A stretch of 18,184 nucleotides of DNA from Acidobacteriota bacterium (GTDB lineage Bacteria > Acidobacteriota > Thermoanaerobaculia > Thermoanaerobaculales > Sulfomarinibacteraceae). The DNA is taken from assembly GCA_030637805.1 (NCBI GenBank), contig DAOWFV010000001.1:1-18184 (forward strand). The letters are read 5' to 3'. Shown in pieces: positions 1-6,366 of this stretch. Both the position numbers and the translations under genes were made by a program. The stretch's first letter is position 1. Every line of letters starts with the position of its first letter. The notes below the pieces were generated by a model. That model was given only the letters and a program-made list of their open reading frames with translations. It made no database searches and was not told the origin of the DNA.

Positions 1-677
1 CCGGAGAGGACGGGATAGACCAGCCCGATCGCTTTGGCGGCGCCGGTGGAGCTGGGGATGATGTTGATCGCGGCGGCGCGTGCGCGGCGCTTGTCCGAGG
101 GATGCTGTGTATCGAGGAGGCTCTGGTCGAGCGTGTAGGCATGGGTGGTTGTGAGCCAGCCGTGCTTGATGCCCACCGTCTCGTGCAGGACCTTTGCCAT
201 TGGCGCCAGGCAGTTGGTGGTGCACGACGCATTCGAAATCACGTGGTGTTTTGCCGGATCGTAGAGCTCGTTGTTGACCCCCATGACGAAGGTCTCATCG
301 ACCTCTTTGCCGGGGGCGGTGATCACCACCTTGTGCGCGCCGGCAGAGAGATGGGCCGCGGCCTGATCCCGCGTCCTGAACCGGCCGGTGGCCTCGAAGA
401 CGTAATCCACACCGAGCTCCTGCCAGGGAAGCTTGGTCGGGTCGCGCTCAGCCAAAACCCGCATGCGGTCGCCGTCGATGATCAGATCCGAACCGTCGAC
501 CTCCACCGAACCCTTGTAGGGGCCGTGCACCGAGTCGTGACCAAAGAGATAGCCGAGCATATCGGGGGAGGTCAGATCATTAACCGCGACCAGATCGAAG
601 CCCTCGCGGGCCTTGAGATGGCGGGCCACTATCCGACCGATTCTTCCGAAACCATTGATTGCGACCTTGGTGCTCAT
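1..677 (-). CDS. gap: Glyceraldehyde-3-phosphate dehydrogenase, type I (5' part)
   Basis: Cytosolic GAPDH oxidises and phosphorylates glyceraldehyde-3-phosphate to 1,3-bisphosphoglycerate in glycolysis. Reading the minus strand from the ATG at 677 gives 225 codons, and the gene then runs off the window edge; the family is about 335 aa, so roughly the last third is missing. Visible features are the Rossmann start with INGFGRIGR (7-15), VNDL with Asp34 (the residue that favours NAD over NADP), EATGRF (95-100), SNASCTTNCLAP with catalytic Cys152, and His179 in TTTHAYT. The later SDKRRARAAAINIIPSSTGAAKA stretch is also typical of the family. The start is supported by a GGAGG Shine-Dalgarno site (about 684-688) six bases upstream. 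It is transcribed leftward, divergent from the tRNA. Very sure of the family. Confidence 0.97.
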   Translation of the reverse strand, partial: MSTKVAINGFGRIGRIVARHLKAREGFDLVAVNDLTSPDMLGYLFGHDSVHGPYKGSVEVDGSDLIIDGDRMRVLAERDPTKLPWQELGVDYVFEATGRFRTRDQAAAHLSAGAHKVVITAPGKEVDETFVMGVNNELYDPAKHHVISNASCTTNCLAPMAKVLHETVGIKHGWLTTTHAYTLDQSLLDTQHPSDKRRARAAAINIIPSSTGAAKAIGLVYPVLS

Positions 678-709
678 CGGGGTCCTCCATGAGACTAAAT
701 TGGCGCGAC

Positions 710-718
710 AGTATAGCA
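710..718 (-). promoter_or_regulatory. Candidate extended -10 promoter of gap
   Basis: On the minus strand the sequence reads TGCTATACT, an extended -10 (TGn followed by TATACT, 5 of 6 to consensus). There is no good -35 box, as is common for extended -10 promoters. It would give a leader of about 25 bases before the gap ATG at 677. Seen by eye only. Confidence 0.5.
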
Positions 719-751
719 GAACGCAGGTGGGCCAGGAGGGGCCTCGGGATA

Positions 752-780
752 TTGCACCGCGGCGTGACGTGTGTTAGCTT
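752..780 (+). promoter_or_regulatory. Candidate tRNA-Glu promoter
   Basis: TTGCAC (752-757) and TAGCTT (775-780) are separated by exactly 17 bases, and the -10 box ends 12 bases before the first base of the mature tRNA. Spacing and position fit a sigma-70-type promoter driving the tRNA rightward. The -10 box is only a moderate match. Confidence 0.5.
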
Positions 781-792
781 TGCCGCCTGTGT

Positions 793-868
793 GGCCCGTT
801 CGTCTAGGGGTCTAGGACGCCGGCCTCTCACGCCGGTAACACGGGTTCGAATCCCGTACGGGCTACCA
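793..868 (+). tRNA. tRNA-Glu (anticodon CUC)
   Basis: A 76-base cloverleaf with encoded CCA. The acceptor strands are GGCCCGT (793-799) and ACGGGCT (858-864), followed by discriminator A865 and CCA. The anticodon stem CCGGC/GCCGG (820-824/832-836) encloses loop CTCTCAC, putting anticodon CTC at 827-829, which reads GAG. The T arm is ACGGG-TTCGAAT-CCCGT (841-857). The D-arm and variable regions match bacterial tRNA-Glu. Position 1-72 is a G-U wobble in this fold. No downstream terminator stands out and no integrase lies nearby. Confidence 0.96.
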
Positions 869-919
869 AACCTCTCTCAGCAAACCTCATTCACCAAAAG
901 CCGGTTGTCTCCCTGTTAT

Positions 920-948
920 TTCGTTCCGCACGGGATATCGGTTAGAAT
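920..948 (+). promoter_or_regulatory. Weak candidate promoter upstream of the small membrane protein
   Basis: TAGAAT (943-948) is a good -10 match, preceded at 17 bases by TTCGTT (920-925), a poor -35. It would give a leader of about 50 bases before the ATG at 1008. The rest of 869-1007 holds nothing else recognisable. Confidence 0.33.
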
Positions 949-1007
949 CGTCGGGTCAGAGCTCAACCGGATCCGAAAAACTCGTCCAGGCGAAGGGAGA
1001 GGCAATC

Positions 1008-1448
1008 ATGGAAGACACTCCTCAAGGCCCGACTGACGGCGCACCGCCGCCGGCGACTCCGCCACCATCCGAACCCGCGCCGCCCCCGCCGCAGGGAGCA
1101 CCACCCCGGGAAGTCGTTTCCGACAACCGCCCTGTGATGATCGTGCTCGCCTACCTGTGGTTGCTGGCGCTGATCCCCCTTCTGGTCGAGAAGGACGACT
1201 CCGAGGTCCAGTGGCACGCCAAGTACGGTCTCGTGCTCACGGTGGTCGAGGTGGTGGTGATGATCGCCCTCCAGGTGGTGGTGATGGTCATCGGTGCCGT
1301 CAGCGGCGGTCTGGGCTGCGTCTTCGGTCTGCTGCTGCCTCTTTTCATGCTGGCGATCCTGATCGTCCACGTGCTGTGCATCGTCAAGGGGCTCAAGGGC
1401 GAGCGCTTCTTGATTCCCCCGATCAGCGACTACCCCGACCGCTTCTGA
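1008..1448 (+). CDS. Small membrane protein, DUF4870/Tic20-like
   Basis: 146 aa. Residues 1-35 form a disordered, proline-rich tail (runs of PPP and PPPP). Three hydrophobic segments follow at about 43-60, 73-98 and 104-127, then a short polar C-terminus. The pattern of helix 1, a charged EKDD loop, QWHAKYGLVL (68-77) opening helix 2, and a last helix ending in KGLKGERF is what I know from the DUF4870 / Tic20-like family of small bacterial membrane proteins, whose function is undefined. The start has a strong GGGAGAGG Shine-Dalgarno site 6-8 bases upstream. It appears to stand alone, with a small hairpin behind it. Family call fairly sure; function unknown. Confidence 0.8.
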   Translation: MEDTPQGPTDGAPPPATPPPSEPAPPPPQGAPPREVVSDNRPVMIVLAYLWLLALIPLLVEKDDSEVQWHAKYGLVLTVVEVVVMIALQVVVMVIGAVSGGLGCVFGLLLPLFMLAILIVHVLCIVKGLKGERFLIPPISDYPDRF

Positions 1449-1466
1449 GCGACAGCCCGTGGACTC

Positions 1467-1482
1467 CCCGGGGACACCCGGG
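1467..1482 (+). terminator. Small hairpin behind the membrane-protein gene
   Basis: CCCGGG and CCCGGG pair around the tetraloop GACA, 18 bases after the stop codon at 1448. The 6-bp all-GC stem lacks a clear U-tract (TGCTCCTCTTCC follows), so termination is possible but not shown. Confidence 0.35.
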
Positions 1483-1559
1483 ATGCTCCTCTTCCGGCGG
1501 GTGACGTCGCGCCGGATACGGGTTAAGCTCCCCCAATGAAGGACGAGGTGAGTTGAACC

Positions 1560-2018
1560 GTGCGTTTATCCCAGCGACTCGACCCGGAGATGGTGCTGAT
1601 TTCCCCAGAAGTGGACGGGCGGGAGGAGCTCTTCCACCGGTTCGGGGAGGTTTTTCACAAGGACGGCCTGGTGGACTCCGTAGAGATTGTCGTGGAGCGC
1701 CTGCTCGAACGGGAGGCGATCCTCTCCACGGGCATCGGCGGCGGCGTTGCCGTGCCCCACGCCCAGATTCCGGGTCTGGGGCGGTTGGCGATGGCGGTCT
1801 CGACCCACCCCGGGGGGCTTGACTACCCGGCATTGGATGAGCAGCCCGTGCACCTCGTTTTCTGCCTCCTCGGCGATGCCGACACCGCGGCCGACCACCT
1901 CGCCGGTCTCGCCCGCCTCGCCCGCCTGGCGCGGCGCAGGGATGCCCTCGAACCTCTGATCGCCGCCTCCGACGGGCCCGAGTTCCTCGACGCCCTGGCG
2001 CGTTTGGAGGGAGACTGA
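1560..2018 (+). CDS. PTS EIIA domain protein (type 2, EIIA-Ntr/fructose-like)
   Basis: 152 aa, essentially one PTS_EIIA type-2 domain. The active-site region reads STGIGGGVAVPHAQI, placing the phospho-accepting histidine at His67. VHLVFCLLGD (about 97-106) and the following Ala/Leu-rich helices match the domain core. The product should be a soluble phosphocarrier or regulator. No HPr, EI, EIIB or EIIC gene is visible, so a regulatory EIIA-Ntr-like role is more likely than sugar uptake. The GTG start is chosen because GAGGTGA lies about eight bases upstream and the domain begins at once. Its stop directly abuts the next GTG start, so the two are translationally coupled. Free-standing EIIA-Ntr is known to control K+ systems (TrkA, KdpD) in E. 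coli; the antiporters downstream fit such a role, by inference. Confidence 0.9.
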   Translation: MRLSQRLDPEMVLISPEVDGREELFHRFGEVFHKDGLVDSVEIVVERLLEREAILSTGIGGGVAVPHAQIPGLGRLAMAVSTHPGGLDYPALDEQPVHLVFCLLGDADTAADHLAGLARLARLARRRDALEPLIAASDGPEFLDALARLEGD

Positions 2019-2354
2019 GTGCGGCTGCTGGTGGCCATTATCCATCGCGAGGAGCTCCTCGATGACGTGCTCTCGGCCCTGGTAGAGATCGAAGCTCCGG
2101 ACGCCGTGGTGGTGGAGAGCCGCAGTGGCCTCGAGCTTCTCGAGCGTGACATTCCGATCTTCGCCGGTTTGCGCTCGTTGGTTCCCGGGGGCATCGACTT
2201 CAGCCGCCTTGTCCTCTGCTTGATCGAGGACGACGGGCACGCCGAGGAGGCCCTGGCAGCCCTTCGTGGGCTTCGTCAGGGACCGCGCCATCCGCCATCC
2301 GAGCCGCGCAACACGGCGATGCTGGTCCCGGTTTCCGCCGTAGAGTTCTTCTAG
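2019..2354 (+). CDS. PII-like (ferredoxin-fold) regulatory protein
   Basis: 111 aa with a GTG start that immediately follows the EIIA stop codon (TGAGTG); GGAGGGAG serves as its Shine-Dalgarno site. The pattern is beta (MRLLVAIIHR), helix (EELLDDVLSALVEIEA), beta (DAVVVESRS), a loop at about 36-60, beta (FSRLVLCLIED), helix (GHAEEALAALRGL), final beta (NTAMLVPVSAVEF). This is the double beta-alpha-beta plan of PII and PII-like proteins, which bind small nucleotides and often act on a neighbouring transporter. The classic PII signatures (uridylylated Tyr in the T-loop, GDGK-type ATP site) are not seen, so it is a divergent PII-like protein with unknown ligand. The TAG stop lies in the left end of the palindrome that follows. 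Confidence 0.65.
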   Translation: MRLLVAIIHREELLDDVLSALVEIEAPDAVVVESRSGLELLERDIPIFAGLRSLVPGGIDFSRLVLCLIEDDGHAEEALAALRGLRQGPRHPPSEPRNTAMLVPVSAVEFF

Positions 2355-2534
2355 CCCGAATATCTCACCGGGTTCCGTCGTGAGGGCGGCGAGGTGCCGT
2401 GCCCAGCGGTGTTTTCGATCCGAGGGGCGCGGAGCCGTACTTGACAGTACGTCGAGCACCCCGAGGCGAGAAAACACCGCTGGGTGCAGTGCATCGCCGA
2501 TCGCAGCGGGAAGCTGGTGAGATATTCGGGCTAG
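2351..2534. repeat. 184-bp imperfect palindrome (MITE-like or structured RNA element)
   Basis: The outer 19 bases CTAGCCCGAATATCTCACC (2351-2369) are exactly the reverse complement of 2516-2534. A second perfect 15-bp match, CCCAGCGGTGTTTTC (2402-2416), pairs with 2470-2484. The centre is GTACT-TGAC-AGTAC (2437-2450). Between these blocks the two arms are still recognisably complementary with mismatches and small indels, so the whole unit folds into one long hairpin. It fills nearly all of the gap between the PII-like stop and the first antiporter start, which follows 13 bases later. Both ends are CTAG, so a 4-bp target duplication cannot be told from the repeat itself. It could be a non-autonomous mobile element, an attenuator within the operon, or a bidirectional terminator. 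ORFs reading into it are artefacts. Confidence 0.88.
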
Positions 2535-2546
2535 GTACACTGAAGC

Positions 2547-3728
2547 ATGCTGCGAGGGACGGTGGCCTTCCTGGTGCTGGTGATGTTCGCGGTGCTCGGC
2601 GCCGGGCTCCGCGACGCTCTGGTACGGCGCGGGCTGCGGGCGCCGGCCATGGAGGGGATCTCCTTCCTGGCGGTGGGTCTTGCACTCGGCAGCCGCGGGC
2701 TCGGGCTCTTTCCGGAGGACATGCTCGCCGGTTTGCGGGTGGTTGTCCTCTTCGGTCTCGCCTGGATCGGGCTCGTCTTCGGCGTCCAGGTTGAGCTGCG
2801 AATCATCGGCCGTCTTGCTCGTTGGCATCGGTGGATCGGCCTTGCCACGCCAGTCGCCCTCGGGATTCCGGTCGCGGCTGGGGCTCTGATTTTGGGCCTC
2901 TCGCCGGCGCTGGCGCTGGGGCTGGCGGCTGTGGCCATGGCCAGCTCTCCGAGCTCCCTCGAGGGGCTTGCGCGTGGTCGCCAGCCTCGCGATCGCGGCG
3001 CCCTCCGTCTCCTCAAGCTGGTGATGGCCTTCGCAGGAATCCCGGCGGTGACATTCTTCGCTGCGGCCACGGCGCTCGGCAGTCCGCTTGCTGTCGGAGA
3101 AGGCGGGAGCGTCCCCGAGTGGCACCTGGCGCTCTTCATCGTGGCCATCGGGGTTCTCGTGGGCTACGCCATGGTGGTGCTGGTGCGCGGCGTGCGCGAG
3201 CACATCCGGCTCCTCACCCTCGCCTGCGGGACGATGTGCCTGGTCACCGGGGCGTCGGCGGTCCTCGGCCTCAACGCCCTGCCCGCCGCCGCCTGCGCGG
3301 GTGCCGTGCTTGTCAACCGCTGCGTCTTTCCCCACCGTATGCTGCGCGTGGCCCACTCCCTCGAGCGCCCCATGCTCGTGGCCCTGTTGGTGCTGGTCGG
3401 GGCGTCGTGGGGCGGCGCCTCCTTTTCGTGGGCGGCCTTCGGGCTCATGACCGTGGTCCGTGCCGCAGCCGCGGCCGCGGCGGGGGAGATGCTCGGACGA
3501 GTGGCTCAGGTCCACGGACCTCGAGTGGGCACGACCGGCCTCGGGTTGGGGCTTCTCCCACAGGGTGAGCTCGCCCTCGGCCTGCTGGTCGCGATCGTCA
3601 GCTTCTTCGCCGACGCCGGGGGAATCCTCGAGGGTGTGGTGGCTGCAATCGTGGTCAACAACGCAGTCGGTCAGTGGTGGATGCGCAGGCGGCTTTTTGT
3701 CGGTAGCGAAGAGGGATCCGAAGCATGA
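2547..3728 (+). CDS. CPA2-type cation/proton antiporter-like membrane protein, probably lacking the ion-binding Asp
   Basis: 393 aa, almost wholly hydrophobic, with about 12-13 predicted helices. GISFLAVGLALGS..GLGLF (about 37-55) and GLGLLPQGELALGLLVAIVSF (about 332-352) are CPA2 (Na+/H+ exchanger, Kef-like) hallmarks. No RCK/TrkA domain is attached. In an ungapped hand alignment with the next gene over SP(S/T).. to the following helix, the conserved helix-5 Asp position is Ala163 (Phe162-Ala163 against Lys194-Asp195), so transport by this subunit may be lost or changed. The start is only 13 bases beyond the palindrome and has no good Shine-Dalgarno site; the ATG is chosen because it begins the first helix. 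The stop overlaps the next start by 4 bp (ATGA), arguing for co-translation and perhaps a hetero-oligomer. CPA2 family sure; exact substrate unknown. Confidence 0.85.
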   Translation: MLRGTVAFLVLVMFAVLGAGLRDALVRRGLRAPAMEGISFLAVGLALGSRGLGLFPEDMLAGLRVVVLFGLAWIGLVFGVQVELRIIGRLARWHRWIGLATPVALGIPVAAGALILGLSPALALGLAAVAMASSPSSLEGLARGRQPRDRGALRLLKLVMAFAGIPAVTFFAAATALGSPLAVGEGGSVPEWHLALFIVAIGVLVGYAMVVLVRGVREHIRLLTLACGTMCLVTGASAVLGLNALPAAACAGAVLVNRCVFPHRMLRVAHSLERPMLVALLVLVGASWGGASFSWAAFGLMTVVRAAAAAAAGEMLGRVAQVHGPRVGTTGLGLGLLPQGELALGLLVAIVSFFADAGGILEGVVAAIVVNNAVGQWWMRRRLFVGSEEGSEA

Positions 3729-5011
3729 GGTGGTTCCTCTTCCTGGCGCTGGCGGCCTTCAGCTGGGCGGCGCGGCTCATTGGAACCGGCGGGGTGGACG
3801 ACCCCGCGGGCTCGGCCCTGCTGGCCCTCGGTTGTCTGATCATCGGCGGCGTCCTGGCGGGCGAGCTGGCGGTGCGTTTTCGATTCCCGAGGATCACCGG
3901 CTACCTGCTCCTGGGTATGGTGGCCGGTCCATACGCTCTCGGGCTCGAGACCGCCCGCGACGCCGAGTTGCTGCGGCTCTTCGAGGAGCTCGCCCTCGGC
4001 CTCATCGCCCTGACTGCAGGCGGGGAGTTTCGGCTGGAAGCCATCCGTCGTCGACTGCGGCCCCTGCTGGCCATCACCACCGCCCACACCGTAGGGATTT
4101 TCACCTTGGTCAGCGGCGTCCTGTGGCTGCTTCAAAAGTGGGTGCCCTTCCTCGGTCCGGTGAGTCCGGCGGAGGGCCTCGCCGGTGTCGCCCTGCTCGG
4201 TGTGATCGCGGTCGCCGTCTCTCCATCCACCACCATCGCGGTGATCACCGATCTCAAGGCGCGCGGCGAGCTGGTGGAAACCGTTCTCGGGGTGACCATT
4301 CTCAAGGATCTGGTGATTCTGCTCCTCTTCACCGCCGTCAACGTCCTCGCCCTGTCGTGGGTCGGAGGGACCCCCATCGGGCTCGGCGGTCTGGGCCACG
4401 TGGCGGTGGATATCCTCCTCTCCCTGCTCGTGGGCGGGTTCCTCGGGGTGGTGCTCGGCCTGTACATCGTCAAGGTGGGTCGGCTGGTGCCGTTGACGGT
4501 TCTCGTTCTCGCGCTCGCGTCGGCCGAGCTCGGCCGGGGATCGTCGCTCGAGCACCTCCTGGTGTGCATGGCGGCGGGCTTCACCGCCCGCAATCTCTTC
4601 CCGCACGCGGCGGGCCATTTCCTCGACGCCCTCGAGCAGTCCTCCACGCCGATCTACGTCGTCTTCTTCGCACTCGTCGGCGCGGGGCTCGACCTCGGGA
4701 TATTCGCCGCGGTATGGGTGCCGGCGGTTGTTTACGTCGTGGTGCGGCTGCTCGCCGTGTGGCTGACAACCTGGGCGCCGGCCCGGGCTTCCGGCGCTGG
4801 GCCAGGGGTGGTGCGCCTGGGCTGGATGGGCTTCGTTGCCCAGGCGGGCCTCTCCCTCGGGCTTGCGGCGCGCATCCAGCGGGAGCTCCCGGACCTCGGA
4901 AACACGGTGGCCACGCTGGTGGTGGCGGCGGTTGTCATCAATCAGCTGATCGGACCCGTGCTCTGGGAGCGCGCGATCAGGGCAGCGGGGGAGGTCGGCG
5001 CCGGAGAGTGA
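3725..5011 (+). CDS. CPA2-type cation/proton antiporter
   Basis: 428 aa integral membrane protein with about 12 helices and no C-terminal nucleotide-binding domain. FPRITGYLLLGMVAGPYALGL (54-74) is the typical CPA2 N-terminal motif. VSPSTTIAVITDLKARGE (166-182) and TILKDLVILLLF (191-202) cover the helix 4-5 region with candidate ion-binding Asp195. AGFTARNLFPHAAGHFLDAL (284-303) and FFALVGAGLDLGIF (314-327) match the later core. Kef-type proteins usually carry Gln-Asp here, and electrogenic NapA-type proteins Asp-Asp or Asn-Asp; Lys194-Asp195 is unusual. The family exchanges K+ or Na+ for H+ at the inner membrane. It is the last gene of the EIIA/PII-like/antiporter run and ends directly against a strong hairpin. 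Confidence 0.9.
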   Translation: MRWFLFLALAAFSWAARLIGTGGVDDPAGSALLALGCLIIGGVLAGELAVRFRFPRITGYLLLGMVAGPYALGLETARDAELLRLFEELALGLIALTAGGEFRLEAIRRRLRPLLAITTAHTVGIFTLVSGVLWLLQKWVPFLGPVSPAEGLAGVALLGVIAVAVSPSTTIAVITDLKARGELVETVLGVTILKDLVILLLFTAVNVLALSWVGGTPIGLGGLGHVAVDILLSLLVGGFLGVVLGLYIVKVGRLVPLTVLVLALASAELGRGSSLEHLLVCMAAGFTARNLFPHAAGHFLDALEQSSTPIYVVFFALVGAGLDLGIFAAVWVPAVVYVVVRLLAVWLTTWAPARASGAGPGVVRLGWMGFVAQAGLSLGLAARIQRELPDLGNTVATLVVAAVVINQLIGPVLWERAIRAAGEVGAGE

Positions 5012-5037
5012 ACGGGCCGCCCCGGAGGGCGGCCCGT
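5012..5037. terminator. Strong convergent hairpin
   Basis: ACGGGCCGCCC pairs perfectly with GGGCGGCCCGT (11 bp) around the CGGA loop, starting one base after the antiporter stop codon and ending 24 bases before the stop of the convergent secreted-protein gene. No U-tract is present on either strand. Its placement between converging genes fits a shared terminator or transcript-end stabiliser. Confidence 0.65.
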
Positions 5038-5060
5038 GACATTCCAGCGTCGTGCTGAAC

Positions 5061-6221
5061 TCAGTTGCTCTTGCCGCCCATAAGGTTGAGCGGGGGCGTC
5101 GTGGGGAAGATACCGTTGCAGCCCTCGTCCAAGCCGGAAAAGCCCGAGCCCACGGCGTCGACGCTGCCAATGAAGCTCGAGTTGCCGTCCATGGTAAAGG
5201 TCACCGTGTACAGCATGTCGCCGCCGGCAAAGCCCGTATTGGTGTCTTCCTCGTAGTTTTCGCTCCACTGGACTCCGTCGGCGAAGTCCCCCAAGAGGGT
5301 GGGTCCGAGGCTTTGGCCGAAGGGGAAGAGCGTCGGGCAATCCTCGGGGCCCTTGTCGAAGTTGAGGTAGGTGCCGTTGATCACATCCACGAGCCCGTTG
5401 GCGATCACGAGATTGCCGCCGGAGGCAAAGGCCAAGCTGTCGTAGATGGCGAACTGGTAGGTGCCTTCGATCGAGCCCCCGCCGCCCGAGGAGGCTGACT
5501 CGAGGGTGGTCGGGTCGCCGCTGCCGTTATCCACCTTGGAGGCGCCGACCACCGCCGAACCGGAGCTGACGGTGATGAGCAGCGTGCCGTTGGCGAAGTC
5601 GCCAGTGTTCATGACGTCGTCGATGTTGCGCAGGTAGGGCTCGTAGGTGCCAAGCTCCTTGGTGAGCAGGTTGCCGATGCGTGCCCCTGACGGGTCGACC
5701 AGCTCGAGGTTGACGGTGGCACCGTCGGCGCCCGAGATGGCGTAGATGTTGGAGCGGAAGTCCGAGTTTAGGGTGAGGCCGACGGCGCTCGTCGATTGTC
5801 CCGCCGCGGTTGCCGCCCAGACCGGTACGCCTTCAAAGCCCTGACCAAAGGTCTCCGAACCCTCGACCGCGAAGATCCGCGAGTTGACCACGACGACGTC
5901 GTCGGCGACGACGCGGAAAGCGCCTGCACCCTCATCCAGCAAGAAGTCGTTCAGGATCACGTCGTCGAGGATCTCGGTCTCACCCGGCAGGAGGTCGAAG
6001 GTGATCGACCCCGGAGCGGTGTTGTCGTGGTCGCGCACCAGCCAGAACACCTCCACCGAAACCGTGGTATTGCCGGGGTTCATGACGTAGAGATCGGTGA
6101 CCCAGTTCGCGATGCGCACGGCCGCCGGCACGAGCACGTCGTTGCCGGGGTTCAGGGCAAGGGCCGGAGAAACGGCGATCAACAGGCTGAGGCAGGCGAG
6201 AGCAAAAGTCTTTCGATTCAT
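5061..6221 (-). CDS. Secreted two-part protein of unknown function
   Basis: 386 aa when started at the ATG at 6221. That start has a strong AGGAGG site (6228-6233) six bases upstream and opens a clean signal peptide: MNRK, hydrophobic residues 6-18, then ALA with cleavage likely after Ala22. The ATG nine codons upstream is less likely. Mature residues about 23-240 are beta-rich; the opening NPGNDVLVPAAVRIANWVTD and YVMNPGNTTVSVEVFW resembles Ig-like or jelly-roll modules I associate with secreted proteins of Acidobacteriota, which is family memory rather than a search result. SSGGGG (244-249) looks like a linker to a separate C-terminal beta-rich domain of about 135 aa with the only two mature cysteines (Cys295, Cys368), a possible disulfide. 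No enzymatic motif, anchor or sorting signal is seen. Monocistronic and convergent with the antiporters. Confidence 0.75.
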   Translation of the reverse strand: MNRKTFALACLSLLIAVSPALALNPGNDVLVPAAVRIANWVTDLYVMNPGNTTVSVEVFWLVRDHDNTAPGSITFDLLPGETEILDDVILNDFLLDEGAGAFRVVADDVVVVNSRIFAVEGSETFGQGFEGVPVWAATAAGQSTSAVGLTLNSDFRSNIYAISGADGATVNLELVDPSGARIGNLLTKELGTYEPYLRNIDDVMNTGDFANGTLLITVSSGSAVVGASKVDNGSGDPTTLESASSGGGGSIEGTYQFAIYDSLAFASGGNLVIANGLVDVINGTYLNFDKGPEDCPTLFPFGQSLGPTLLGDFADGVQWSENYEEDTNTGFAGGDMLYTVTFTMDGNSSFIGSVDAVGSGFSGLDEGCNGIFPTTPPLNLMGGKSN

Positions 6222-6366
6222 GTGAGACCTCCTTGGTCCGATCATCAATCCAAACCGCTCGGCACCTTAACAGATTCCCCGCGACAGGGGAGGAGTTGCT
6301 TTTCGCGAACCACCCCAGGAAGATACGTTTCCTCGCTCGATTGGTTGACAGCGGAGGAACCCTTTC

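Noticed and set aside
102..692. Plus-strand frame over the gap gene
   Set aside because: The minus strand encodes GAPDH with all key motifs over the same bases.
793..868. tRNA-Glu as an integration site for a mobile element
   Set aside because: No integrase and no repeated 3' tRNA fragment are visible in the window, and the following genes look native.
2399..2794. Small gene across the palindrome
   Set aside because: The frame depends on the repeat arms and runs out of frame into the antiporter gene; no protein-like sequence.
1566..3515. 649-codon open frame on the minus strand across EIIA, PII-like and first antiporter genes
   Set aside because: Composition is His/Gln/Glu/Arg-rich with no domain, and it lies antisense to clear genes and through the palindrome. 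Typical GC-driven shadow frame.
6222..6248. N-terminal extension of the secreted protein from the ATG at 6248
   Set aside because: It would put charged residues before the signal peptide and read through the strong Shine-Dalgarno site of the ATG at 6221.
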